In this document: positions 7,737-16,718 of the stretch, in pieces
Layout: every line of letters begins with the position of its first letter
Position numbering within the stretch: the stretch's first letter is position 1
NCBI GenBank assembly: GCA_937983545.1
Contig: CALJZP010000188.1
Span: 1-32,654 of the forward strand
Direction of reading: 5' to 3'
Length of the DNA: 32,654 bases
Source of the DNA: an uncultured Azonexus sp.
Lineage (GTDB): Bacteria; Pseudomonadota; Gammaproteobacteria; Burkholderiales; Rhodocyclaceae
Program-made: the position numbers and the translations under genes
Notes under the pieces: generated by a model
What the model saw: the letters and a program-made list of their open reading frames with translations, nothing else
The model's database searches: none
What the model was told of the DNA's origin: nothing

Positions 7737-10081
7737 TTGCCCCAGCACTCTACGGCCTTACGGTACACCGGCAATTCATCGTCTACCGCCTTGAGCCCAG
7801 CAAATCACGCCTCGGCAAGCTGGAAAAGCTGCCGATTGACTACAGCACCGGCCGCGTAGTTTCCGCCCACGATAGCGCCTTTTGGTTGAGCTATGACAGC
7901 GCCGACCGCTTCGCCCAGCAGTTTGGCGACGGCCATGGTGTGGGCTTCGTAATCACCCCCGAAAGCAAGGTGTTTTGCCTGGATATCGACGGCTGCCTAC
8001 AGGCCGACGGCCAATGGTCCCAGCAATCCCGCGACCTGTGCGCCATGTTTCCCGGCGCCGCTATCGAGTGCAGCGTATCCGGTCGGGGCCTTCACATTTG
8101 GGGCACGTATTCCGGCGATATGCCGCCACACGGCTGCAAAAACGAGGCCCTGGGCATTGAGCTATATACCGAGAAGCGATTTATTGCCCTGGGGCGGGCG
8201 GAAGGCGCTACAGGCAACGTCGGAACGGATTGCAGCATGCCGCTTCAATGCGCCGCCGCCGTCTACTTCCCGCCCGATATGGCCCAAACCGTCGACCAAG
8301 CATGGACGGAAGGACCGTGCGAGGAATGGCGGGGGCCGGCTGATGATGAAGAGCTATTGCGCCGGGCCATGCGTTCCCAATCCAGCGCCGCCGCTTTCGG
8401 GGGGCGGGCTTCCTTTGCGGACCTTTGGCAAGCGGACCCCGTGGCTTTGACTAAGGCGTATCCGGCCGGCGGCCGTGTCGACGGAACCCCTTACGATGCC
8501 AGCAGCGCCGACGCCGCCCTGGCCCAGCATTTGGCCTTCTGGACGGGGAAGGACTGCGAACGCATCAAGCGGCTAATGGAGCGTAGCGCCTTGGCCCGCG
8601 ACAAGTGGAACCGGGAAGACTATTTGCCCCGCACCATCCTGGGGGTTGTCGCCCGTCAATTTGAAGTCTTCGTTGACGAGGCAACCCGGCGCCGGGAGCA
8701 AATCGAAGAGACTATGCGAATCGGCGAGGGCTCCGACGAAATCCGCCTTGCAGGCACGATCACGCTTGATGAAATGCTGCCCCGCTTCGTCTTCATCCAA
8801 GACGGCCAGCAAGTGGTCGACCTGCAACAGCCGCAACACGTAGCCGCGTTGGGCGATTGGAAAGCAACTTTTAAGGCGTCGACGACGACCCTGGAAGTCA
8901 AAGGACAATTCAACTTTGACGGCACGCCGAAAACGAAGACCTACGAAACGGCCGCCCTTTGGGAGAAGAACCCGAAGCGCCAAATTGCCCACGCTGTAAC
9001 CTTCAAGGCTGGTGGACGGCGGGTAACAGCCGACCCCAAGGGCAGAGAGGCCCTAAACACTTGGAGCCCGGTCGACCGTAGCGTGCCGCCTGGCGACCCC
9101 TCCCTGTTCCTTGAGCATGTGGGCTACCTCTTCGGCGCCGACGCCCCGCGCTTCCTTGATTGGCTGGCCCATATCGAGCAGCGACCGGGGGAGCTTCCGC
9201 ACCATGGCTGGGTCCATATTTCGGACACGCACGGCACGGGCCGCAACTGGCTTGCCGGCGTTGTCGCCCGCCTGTGGCCGGGGTATGGCGCCATCAATTT
9301 TGATTTGAGCGGAATGCTACGCACCGGCTTTAACGACCGGCTGTCGAGCAAGCTAATTGCCGTGGTCGACGAGATTCGGGAGGGCGGCAACGATGCCAAA
9401 TGGGACAACGCGGAAACGATGAAGCGGGTCGTTACCGAAGAGTACCGGACCATTAACCCGAAGTTTGGGCGAATCCGCGAAGAGTTCAACGCCTGCCGCT
9501 GGCTGATCTTTTCAAATCACATTAGCGCCCTGACCTTGGACGAACACGACCGCCGCTTCAATGTCGTGCATAACGAAGCGCCGCCCCGAGCCCCGGACTA
9601 TTACGCCCGCCTGTACGCCGTCTTGAAGGAGCCTGCATTTATCGCCGGGGTTGCCCATTTGCTACGGACCCGCGACCTATCCAGTTTCAACCCTGGGGCG
9701 CATGCCGCTATGAACGCCGCCAAGGAAGCCGTCGTCGCCGCCAGCCGTAGCGAAGCTGACGAAACCCTGGTCGAACTGGTCAAGCACTGGCCCGCCGATG
9801 TAATCCATACGTCGACCCTTGGCGAACTGATTACCGGCCAGCTTGGCGGCAAGGTTACGCGGGGCCATATGCACGCCTTGGAGCGCCGGGGAATTAAGCC
9901 CTATAGGTCGCTTATCAAGATTGAGGGGGCGCCTGTCCGGGTCAGCATCTTGCGGAACGTTGCGCGATGGAAAGACGCAGAGCCCGTGCACATTCGTGCC
10001 GAGCTAGGGCGAGGGCCGACGCCGCTGCAAATGCCGATAGGCGGGGCGCGGGCCTACCTGGATAACCTCACAGCCGTTTAA
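7733..10081 (+). CDS. Primase-polymerase/SF3-type helicase fusion (bifunctional primase N-terminus; DUF5906/NrS-1-like helicase C-terminus)
   Basis: 782 aa from ATG 7733. AEP-like motifs 'VFCLDIDGCL' (hDhD) and 'ECSVSGRGLHIWG' then 'FIALGRAEG'. Helicase: Walker A-like 'SDTHGTGRNWLAG', Walker B 'LIAVVDEIRE', sensor-1-like 'CRWLIFSNHISAL', Arg finger-like 'DEHDRRFNVV'. The track start 7556 overlaps the preceding ORF and is too long. Confidence 0.85.
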   Translation: MIAPALYGLTVHRQFIVYRLEPSKSRLGKLEKLPIDYSTGRVVSAHDSAFWLSYDSADRFAQQFGDGHGVGFVITPESKVFCLDIDGCLQADGQWSQQSRDLCAMFPGAAIECSVSGRGLHIWGTYSGDMPPHGCKNEALGIELYTEKRFIALGRAEGATGNVGTDCSMPLQCAAAVYFPPDMAQTVDQAWTEGPCEEWRGPADDEELLRRAMRSQSSAAAFGGRASFADLWQADPVALTKAYPAGGRVDGTPYDASSADAALAQHLAFWTGKDCERIKRLMERSALARDKWNREDYLPRTILGVVARQFEVFVDEATRRREQIEETMRIGEGSDEIRLAGTITLDEMLPRFVFIQDGQQVVDLQQPQHVAALGDWKATFKASTTTLEVKGQFNFDGTPKTKTYETAALWEKNPKRQIAHAVTFKAGGRRVTADPKGREALNTWSPVDRSVPPGDPSLFLEHVGYLFGADAPRFLDWLAHIEQRPGELPHHGWVHISDTHGTGRNWLAGVVARLWPGYGAINFDLSGMLRTGFNDRLSSKLIAVVDEIREGGNDAKWDNAETMKRVVTEEYRTINPKFGRIREEFNACRWLIFSNHISALTLDEHDRRFNVVHNEAPPRAPDYYARLYAVLKEPAFIAGVAHLLRTRDLSSFNPGAHAAMNAAKEAVVAASRSEADETLVELVKHWPADVIHTSTLGELITGQLGGKVTRGHMHALERRGIKPYRSLIKIEGAPVRVSILRNVARWKDAEPVHIRAELGRGPTPLQMPIGGARAYLDNLTAV

Positions 10082-10095
10082 TCGCGGGATAGGGG

Positions 10096-10200
10096 GTAAC
10101 GGAAGTAACAGAAGTAACGGGATTCTCGGGAGTGTAGGGGGAATTTATAAATCTCTCTCTGCTCTTTTAAGGTATCTGTTACTTCCGTTACTTCTGTTAC
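10096..10200. repeat. Six-copy 9-bp iteron array in inverted halves, candidate replication origin
   Basis: GTAAC at 10096, 10105, 10114 and its complement GTTAC at 10178, 10187, 10196, all on 9-bp spacing (GTAACGGAAGTAACAGAAGTAACGG ... GTTACTTCCGTTACTTCTGTTAC); AT-richer spacer between (GAATTTATAAATCTCTCTCT..CTTTTAA). Directly downstream of the primase-helicase gene. Confidence 0.75.
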
Positions 10201-10229
10201 CCGCCAGCCCAAGGAAAGGAGCAAACCCC

Positions 10230-10667
10230 ATGCACATTGAAGAACTATTGCGGAAGGCCATTGCAGCCGAAGCCAAGGCCAGCCGGAAGAATTCCAAGGC
10301 GGTTGCGCGAGTGTGGGCGTTAACCTACGCCGACGCGGCCCTGGCCCTCTTTGAGCGCCTACGGATTGAAAGCGGCAAGGCGCGGACATTGGTCAACGTG
10401 GCTCACGCCTACCACGCCCGCAAAGCCGAGCTATCCGAATTCGACCGCGCCTGGCGTGTCTTCAAGAAAAGCCCAAGTGGGCACTATCAAGCCGCCATCC
10501 TTGCCCAGCGGGCAATTTTGCAGGCAACGGACGCGGTAAAGGACGCTTGGCCGGTCGAACGTCTGGCAGAAGCCGCCGTCGCCTTGAGCAAGGCAGAATC
10601 CTACGCTTCCCGCTCCCCCTTGCTCAAAGTCCGGGAATTCCTGAGCGCCCACCATGAGCCCGCTTGA
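10230..10667 (+). CDS. Hypothetical helical protein
   Basis: 145 aa ORF with RBS-like AAGGAAAGGAG upstream; overlaps the next ORF by 14 nt. Confidence 0.7.
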   Translation: MHIEELLRKAIAAEAKASRKNSKAVARVWALTYADAALALFERLRIESGKARTLVNVAHAYHARKAELSEFDRAWRVFKKSPSGHYQAAILAQRAILQATDAVKDAWPVERLAEAAVALSKAESYASRSPLLKVREFLSAHHEPA

Positions 10668-11034
10668 ACTACGGCGCCGCCTTAAGGCTTGGTACTTGGC
10701 ATGCGAACGCGTCGACGCCGTGCGTCAATACCTGGCACACAGCGAAGAATTGGCCGAACGGCGCATTTCGCTATACCTCGACACCGGCAAGATACCGCCC
10801 CCGCTGGTGTTGCCCGACTATCCAGAATTCCCGCCGGAGTGTGTGGGCATGATTTGCGGAGCCAAGGCCAAGAGTACGGGGGAGCCGTGCAAGTCGACCC
10901 AAATCCATAAAAATGGCCGCTGTAAATTCCATGGCGGGCTTTCTACAGGCCCCAAAAGCCTTGCCGGAAAATTAGCGGCATTGGAAAATCTAAGACTTGG
11001 GCGGGAACCCCATAGGGACGTTTACAAAAGCTGA
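10654..11034 (+). CDS. HGGxxTGP-motif small phage-type protein
   Basis: 126 aa; 'ICGAKAKSTGEPCKSTQIHKNGRCKFHGGLSTGPKS' is the CGAxTR.G.PC...GRCxxHGGxSTGPKT pattern common in phages and mobile elements. Confidence 0.8.
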   Translation: MSPLELRRRLKAWYLACERVDAVRQYLAHSEELAERRISLYLDTGKIPPPLVLPDYPEFPPECVGMICGAKAKSTGEPCKSTQIHKNGRCKFHGGLSTGPKSLAGKLAALENLRLGREPHRDVYKS

Positions 11035-11057
11035 AATTTTGCCCCGCGACGACTAAA

Positions 11058-11076
11058 CCGGGTACGAAACCGGGTA
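11058..11076 (+). repeat. Right arm-type repeats CCGGGTA (two copies)
   Basis: CCGGGTA at 11058-11064 and 11070-11076, the same 12-bp spacing as the left pair. Confidence 0.7.
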
Positions 11077-11137
11077 CACGAAAGGAACGGAAATTATGAT
11101 TACCAGTAACCATGCGCCTTTGTGGCTGTAACTTTCC

Positions 11138-11150
11138 GTTTAACGTCTAA
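11138..11150 (+). repeat. Putative attR core (GTTTAACGTCTAA)
   Basis: 12 of 13 bases match the ychF 3' end core GTTCAACGTCTAA at 2896-2908; next backbone ORF starts at 11163. Confidence 0.7.
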
Positions 11151-11162
11151 CCTCCTCCGCCG

Positions 11163-12908
11163 ATGACACCCCCGGAAAAACCGTCGCCGACCGGTGCCGA
11201 CGACGGCTTTCCGCTCTCGTCAGCCATCTTGTGGCGTGCCTACGAGCAAAGCCATGAAGCGGTGCTCATTTCCGACGGGGAAAACCGGATCGTCGCGGCC
11301 AACGCGGCCTTCACGCGACTGACCGGTTACACGGCCGCGGAAGTGATCGGCCAGAATCCCCGCATCCTGGCCTCCGGCAATGCCAGCCCCGAGTTCTACA
11401 CCGGCATGTGGGAAAGTCTTGCCCAGTACGATACCTGGGAAGGCGAAATATGGGACAGGCGCAAGGACGGCAGCATTTACCCGAAATGGCTATGCATCTC
11501 GGTCATCCGCAATGCCAGCGGCCTGATCAGCAACTACGTCGCCAACTTCACCGACATCAGCGCCAGCAAACAAGCGGCCGACCGCCTGGCCCAGCTCGCC
11601 TACCATGACGTCCTGACCCATCTGCCCAACCGGCTGGCCTTCGAGTCCCAACTCGCCCACGCCCTGCGCGTCTGTGAGCGGGAAGGCCGCCAACTGGCCT
11701 TGATGTTGATCGACCTCGACAACTTCAAGAACATCAACGACACCCTGGGACACCACACCGGCGACGAACTGCTGCAACAGGTTGCCCGTCGGCTGCGCGA
11801 GTCGGTACGAGCCAGCGACCTCGTCGCCCGCCTGGGCGGCGATGAGTTCGTTGTCGTTCTGCCCGAGATCGAAGGCCCGCAGACAGCCGCCCGGGTCGCC
11901 AACAAGATCCAGGTTGCGATTGCCGAGAACTACTGGGTCGGCGAGCATCTGCTCTACACCACGCCCAGCATCGGCATCAGCCTTTATCCGGGCGACGGCA
12001 CCGATCCGGGTATCCTGCTGCGCAATGCCGACTCGGCGATGTACCACGCCAAGAACGCCGGCCGGAACAACCATCAGTTTTACGCCTCGCGAATGAACGA
12101 AGCGGCCGGCGAACGCCTGCAGCTGGAAAACGAGCTGCGCCAGGCAATCTCGTCCATCTCCCCCGAAAACTGCGAATTCTCGCTGCACCTGCAGCCGCAG
12201 ATCGATACGGCAACAGGCCGCGTCGTTGGCCTGGAGGCCTTGCTACGCTGGACAAGCCCGACCTACGGCATGGTCTCGCCCATGCGCTTCGTGGCGATTG
12301 CCGAAGAAACCGGCCTGATCCAGCCGCTGGGCGACTGGGTGATCTGGGAAGCCTGCCGGATCACGCGCCAACTGCGCACCCACGGCATTGACGACGTGCG
12401 CCTGGCGATCAATATCTCGGCGCAACAGCTCCGCCACGAAAACCTGCTGCTGCTCATTCAGGGCGCTCTGGCCTGTTATGACCTGAAGCCCCAGGACATC
12501 GAACTCGAGGTCACGGAAAGCACGGCCATGCAGAATCCGGAAATCACCTTGTCGATTCTCGACCAGCTATCCGCCATGGGCATCATGCTGGCCATCGACG
12601 ACTTCGGAACCGGGTACTCGTCGCTGGCCTACCTCAAGCACTTGCCGATCAACCGCCTGAAGCTCGACCGCTCCTTCGTCACCGATATCGAAACCGACCC
12701 CAACGATGCCGCCATCTGTACCGCCACGATTGCGCTGGGACACAGCCTCGGTCTCGAACTGGTCGCCGAAGGGGTGGAGACGGAAGCCCAGCGCGCCTTC
12801 CTGACTCACCTCGGCTGTGATGTCCTGCAGGGCTACCTGTACGGCAAGCCCATGCCCTTCGATGAAACGGTCGCCTACCTGAAGGAATTCCGCTCCGCTA
12901 GCGAATGA
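11163..12908 (+). CDS. PAS-GGDEF-EAL cyclic-di-GMP signalling protein
   Basis: PAS 'AVLISDGENRIVAANAAFTRLTGYTAAEVIGQNPRIL'; 'ARLGGDEFVVVLPE'; 'VVGLEALLRW'; 'IDDFGTGYSSLAYLKHLPINRLKLDRSFV'. Confidence 0.95.
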   Translation: MTPPEKPSPTGADDGFPLSSAILWRAYEQSHEAVLISDGENRIVAANAAFTRLTGYTAAEVIGQNPRILASGNASPEFYTGMWESLAQYDTWEGEIWDRRKDGSIYPKWLCISVIRNASGLISNYVANFTDISASKQAADRLAQLAYHDVLTHLPNRLAFESQLAHALRVCEREGRQLALMLIDLDNFKNINDTLGHHTGDELLQQVARRLRESVRASDLVARLGGDEFVVVLPEIEGPQTAARVANKIQVAIAENYWVGEHLLYTTPSIGISLYPGDGTDPGILLRNADSAMYHAKNAGRNNHQFYASRMNEAAGERLQLENELRQAISSISPENCEFSLHLQPQIDTATGRVVGLEALLRWTSPTYGMVSPMRFVAIAEETGLIQPLGDWVIWEACRITRQLRTHGIDDVRLAINISAQQLRHENLLLLIQGALACYDLKPQDIELEVTESTAMQNPEITLSILDQLSAMGIMLAIDDFGTGYSSLAYLKHLPINRLKLDRSFVTDIETDPNDAAICTATIALGHSLGLELVAEGVETEAQRAFLTHLGCDVLQGYLYGKPMPFDETVAYLKEFRSASE

Positions 12909-14397
12909 CCTTGCGCCACTCGGCCTCGAAGTAGCGCACCAAGACCTGGTTGTTCAACTGATTGACCTCGGCCGTAACCCGTCCCATATCGGCTGGAAAG
13001 ACGAACATTCCCGGGATGATCTGGGGCGTCAGGTAGCGCGTCTTCGGCAGTTCGAGCGCCCCCGGAACGAAAGACCGACGCCCGGCAAGGATATAGCCCC
13101 ACTCGCCGAACGATGGCACTTGCGTGTGGTAAGGCGAGGTTTTGAAGCCGACGCTTTCCAGCGTCGTCACCACGCACCAGAACGACTGCCGGGCATAAAG
13201 CGGCGATGTCGACTGGACAACCAGCAAGCCGTTGGCCGACAGTCGCTTTTCGATCAGGCGGTAGAAGGCCGCGGTGTACAGCTTGCCGAGCGCGAAATTC
13301 GACGGATCGGGAAAGTCGATAACGATGAAATCGAAATAATCCCTGCTCTCCTCCAGCCACTGCACGGCATCGGCATTGACGACGCTCACCCGATCCGACT
13401 TCAGCGCTCCCTCGTTCAGGGCCACCAGCGCCGGGGCCGTCGAGAACAGGTCGGTCATGCCGGGATCGAGATCGACCAGGGTGACCGATTCGACCCCCGG
13501 ATACTTCAGGATTTCACGCACCGCGAGCCCATCGCCACCGCCCAGGACGAGCACGCGCTTCGCACCGGGCAGGCTGGACAGGCCGGGATGGACCAGCGCC
13601 TCGTGATAACGGTATTCGTCGTGCGACGAAAATTGCAGATTGTTGTTCAGGAACAGGCGCAGGTCGTCGCGCCAGCGGGTGACGACAATACGCTGATAGG
13701 GCGTCGACTCGGCATGGACGATTTCGTCGGCATACACATGCGCTTCGGCCATGCTCGTCAGTTGGCCGGCGCCGGAAAAACCGGCCAGCAGCAAGCCGAA
13801 TACTCCCCAGCTCTGCGCCAGCAGTGCGCGACGGGCCGGCAACTGCTCCCGGAACAGATGCAGGGCCCATAACGCGACCCCGACGTTGAGCAGGCCGAAC
13901 AACAGCCCGGTGCGCACCATGCCCAGATGCGGCGCCAGGATCAGCGGAAACAGGATGGATACCGCCAATGCCCCCAGATAATCGAAGGTCAGCACTTGCG
14001 ACACCAGATCCTTGAACGCCAGTTCACGTTTCAGGATGCGCATGACCAGCGGAATCTCCAGCCCGACCAGCACGCCGACGCCGAACACCACGAGATAAAG
14101 CACCAGCTTGAACGGTGCCGACAGCCAGGTGAAGACCAGGAACAAGCCAACCGCCGAGAACCCGCCGAGCAGGCCCACCATCAGTTCGATCTGGATGAAG
14201 CGGCCGATCAGGTCGCGGGTAATGTACTTGGACAGCCAGGAACCGACCCCCATGGCGAACAGGTAGGTGCCGATCACGGTCGAAAACTGCATCACCGAAT
14301 CGCCCAGCAGGTAGGACGACAGGGCGCCGGCGATCAACTCGTAGGCCAGGCCGCAGGAGGCAATGACGAAGACGGAAAAGAGAAGGGCATGACGCAT
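12898..14397 (-). CDS. Membrane-embedded spermidine synthase-like protein (N-terminal TM domain + SpeE-like domain)
   Basis: From MRHALLFSVFVIASCGLAYELIAGALSSYLLGDSVMQFS (multi-TM) to 'VLVLGGGDGLAVREILKYPGVESVTLVDLDPGMTDL' and 'DFIVIDFPDPSNFALGKLYTAAFY'. The track start 14946 is too long. Confidence 0.9.
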   Translation of the reverse strand: MRHALLFSVFVIASCGLAYELIAGALSSYLLGDSVMQFSTVIGTYLFAMGVGSWLSKYITRDLIGRFIQIELMVGLLGGFSAVGLFLVFTWLSAPFKLVLYLVVFGVGVLVGLEIPLVMRILKRELAFKDLVSQVLTFDYLGALAVSILFPLILAPHLGMVRTGLLFGLLNVGVALWALHLFREQLPARRALLAQSWGVFGLLLAGFSGAGQLTSMAEAHVYADEIVHAESTPYQRIVVTRWRDDLRLFLNNNLQFSSHDEYRYHEALVHPGLSSLPGAKRVLVLGGGDGLAVREILKYPGVESVTLVDLDPGMTDLFSTAPALVALNEGALKSDRVSVVNADAVQWLEESRDYFDFIVIDFPDPSNFALGKLYTAAFYRLIEKRLSANGLLVVQSTSPLYARQSFWCVVTTLESVGFKTSPYHTQVPSFGEWGYILAGRRSFVPGALELPKTRYLTPQIIPGMFVFPADMGRVTAEVNQLNNQVLVRYFEAEWRKVIR

Positions 14398-14478
14398 GGG
14401 CAGCGATGCTACCCGAAATGCGCGGAACGGCGCAGCACCCGAACGGTCAGAGGAACAGCGCCATACGAGACGAAAGCC

Positions 14479-15045
14479 ATGCCCCCCTGTCGCCTGCTTG
14501 CCGCCCTGCTGCTGACTGCCTCGGTCACCTGCGCCGGGGCCACCCAATATGTCATCGACCCCGGCCACACCTACGCCAGTTTCGAGATCGACCACCTCGG
14601 CTTCTCGACGCAGCGTGGGCAATTCAACCGTAGCAGCGGAACGGTCGAATTCGATCCCGAACGAAAGACCGGCCGTATCGACATCCGCATCGACGCGGCA
14701 TCGCTCGACACCGGACTCGACCTGCGCGACAACGTGTTGCGCGGTGAAGACTGGTTCGATACGCGGTCTTTCCCCGACATCCTGTTTCGCAGCCAGAAGC
14801 TGATCTTCGACGGCGACAAACTCAGCGCTGTCGACGGCAGCCTGGTCATGCGCGGCGAAATCCGCCCGATACGCCTGGAAATCCTTCGCTTCAAGTGCGG
14901 CCTCAATCTGGCCAACCGCAAGCGCGGCTGCGGCGCCGACGCGCAAGCCAGCCTGCGCCGCTCCGACTTCGGCCTGAACAACGGCTTGCCCTTCATCGGC
15001 GACGAGGTCCGCCTGCGCATCCAGGTCGAAGCCTACCTGCCCTAA
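14479..15045 (+). CDS. YceI family periplasmic lipid-binding-like protein
   Basis: Signal peptide then 'QYVIDPGHTYASFEIDHLGFSTQRGQFNRSSGTVEFDPE...GRIDIRIDAASLDTG'. Track start 13927 is too long. Confidence 0.93.
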   Translation: MPPCRLLAALLLTASVTCAGATQYVIDPGHTYASFEIDHLGFSTQRGQFNRSSGTVEFDPERKTGRIDIRIDAASLDTGLDLRDNVLRGEDWFDTRSFPDILFRSQKLIFDGDKLSAVDGSLVMRGEIRPIRLEILRFKCGLNLANRKRGCGADAQASLRRSDFGLNNGLPFIGDEVRLRIQVEAYLP

Positions 15046-15131
15046 ATCGCCTGTCGCTCACTAAAGTCATGTGCTAACGCGCTGTTTCTGCGAAAATAGC
15101 TCCCCTTCTGCTGTTCCCCGGAATACCCCCC

Positions 15132-16241
15132 ATGCCCCCCCATCAAGCCATTGCCAGCACCGCCGAAATCGTCGCCGAACTCAAGGCCGGCCGCATGGTC
15201 GTGCTGGTCGATGAAGAAGACCGCGAGAACGAAGGCGACCTCGTCATGGCCGCCGAACACATCACGCCGGAGGCCATCAATTTCATGGCCAAGTACGGCC
15301 GCGGCCTGATCTGCCTGACCTTGACCGCCGAACGCTGCAAAAAGCTGGGCCTGACCCAGATGGCACGCAGCAACGGGACCGTCTACGGCACCGCCTTCAC
15401 CGTCTCCATCGAGGCCGCCGAAGGCGTCACCACCGGCATTTCCGCCGCCGACCGTGCCAAGACCATCCAGGTTGCGGTGGCCAAGAACGCCGTCGCCGAC
15501 GACATCGTGCAGCCCGGCCACGTTTTCCCGATCACCGCCCGCGAAGGCGGCGTTCTGGTTCGCGCCGGCCACACCGAAGCCGGTTGCGACCTGGCCGGCA
15601 TGGCCGGGCTGGAGCCCGCCTCGGTCATCTGCGAAATCATGAACGACGACGGCACGATGGCCCGCCTGCCCGAGCTGATCGAGTTCGCCAAGGAGCATGG
15701 CATCAAGATCGGCACCATCGCCGACCTGATCCATTACCGCGCCTCCTCGGAAACCTTGGTCAAGCGCGTCACCAGCAAGCCGATCGATACCGCGCACGGC
15801 GAATTCACGCTGCACGCCTTCGTCGACCAGGCCAGCGGCGCGACGCACCTGGCGCTGGTCAAGGGCGACATCCCGGCCGGCGGCGAAACGTTGGTCCGCG
15901 TCCATGAACCGCTGTCGGTGCTCGATTTCCTCGATCCGGCCAGCAAGCGCCAAGCCTTCTCCATTGATCAAGCCCAGGCGGCGCTGGCCCGGAACGGCCA
16001 CGGCGTCATCGTGCTGATGCACCGTCCGGAAGATGGCGAGGCGATCCTCACTCGCCTCACCGGCACCGCCCCGAGCGCCCCGGCCAAGTGGGACCCGCGC
16101 AGCTACGGCATCGGTGCGCAGATCCTGCGCGACCTCGGCGTCACCAAGATGCGCCTGCTCTCCAGCCCGCGCAAGATGCCCTCCATGGCCGGCTTCGACC
16201 TCGAAGTGACCGGCTTCGTCTCTTCTCCTGCGGAGCTCTAA
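15132..16241 (+). CDS. ribB: 3,4-dihydroxy-2-butanone-4-phosphate synthase with degenerate GTP cyclohydrolase II domain (RibBX type)
   Basis: RibB motifs '[31 protein letters not shown]', '[16 protein letters not shown]'; the C-terminal half lacks the Zn-binding CLTGDxFGSxRCDC motif. Confidence 0.93.
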   Translation: MPPHQAIASTAEIVAELKAGRMVVLVDEEDRENEGDLVMAAEHITPEAINFMAKYGRGLICLTLTAERCKKLGLTQMARSNGTVYGTAFTVSIEAAEGVTTGISAADRAKTIQVAVAKNAVADDIVQPGHVFPITAREGGVLVRAGHTEAGCDLAGMAGLEPASVICEIMNDDGTMARLPELIEFAKEHGIKIGTIADLIHYRASSETLVKRVTSKPIDTAHGEFTLHAFVDQASGATHLALVKGDIPAGGETLVRVHEPLSVLDFLDPASKRQAFSIDQAQAALARNGHGVIVLMHRPEDGEAILTRLTGTAPSAPAKWDPRSYGIGAQILRDLGVTKMRLLSSPRKMPSMAGFDLEVTGFVSSPAEL

Positions 16242-16244
16242 ACC

Positions 16245-16718
16245 ATGTCCCGCTTCGACAACGTTTTCGAATTCGACAGCAACCTGAACGGTGCCGGCCT
16301 CAAGGTCGGCGTCGTGATGTGCCGCTTCAACCTGCCGGTCTGCGAAGGCCTGCTCTCCTCCTGCATCGCCGAACTCAAGCGCCTCGGCGTGGCCGACGGC
16401 GACATGACCATCGCCACCGTGCCCGGCGCCCTTGAAGCGCCGCTGGTGCTGCAGACCATGGCGCAGAGCGGCAGCTTCGATGCGCTGGTCGCCCTCGGCG
16501 CCGTCATCCGCGGCGACACCTACCATTTCGAGGTCGTCTCCAACGACGCCTGCCGCGCCATCATGGAAGTGCAACTGGATACCGGCGTCCCCATCGCCAA
16601 CGGCATCCTGACCTGCGACACCGACGAACAGGCCGAAGTCCGCATGCTGCCGAAAGGGACCGACTGTGCCCAGGCTGCCGTCGAGATGGCCAACCTGCAA
16701 AGGGCCCTGAACCAATGA
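16245..16718 (+). CDS. ribH: 6,7-dimethyl-8-ribityllumazine synthase
   Basis: '[22 protein letters not shown]', '[15 protein letters not shown]', '[44 protein letters not shown]'. Confidence 0.96.
   Translation: MSRFDNVFEFDSNLNGAGLKVGVVMCRFNLPVCEGLLSSCIAELKRLGVADGDMTIATVPGALEAPLVLQTMAQSGSFDALVALGAVIRGDTYHFEVVSNDACRAIMEVQLDTGVPIANGILTCDTDEQAEVRMLPKGTDCAQAAVEMANLQRALNQ

Larger units (their letters stand above)
2908..11150 (+). mobile_element. ~8.2 kb integrative element/phage satellite inserted at the ychF 3' end
   Basis: Integrase, paired core and arm repeats at both ends, HTH regulators, primase-helicase, origin-like iterons, HGGxxTGP gene and lone hub-like gene, all co-oriented; backbone genes on both sides. 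Confidence 0.85.

Noticed and set aside
15042-16715. 557-aa minus-strand ORF antisense to ribB/ribH
   Set aside because: High-GC shadow ORF; the plus strand encodes well-recognised RibB and RibH and the antisense product is Gly/Asp/Gln/His-biased low-complexity sequence.
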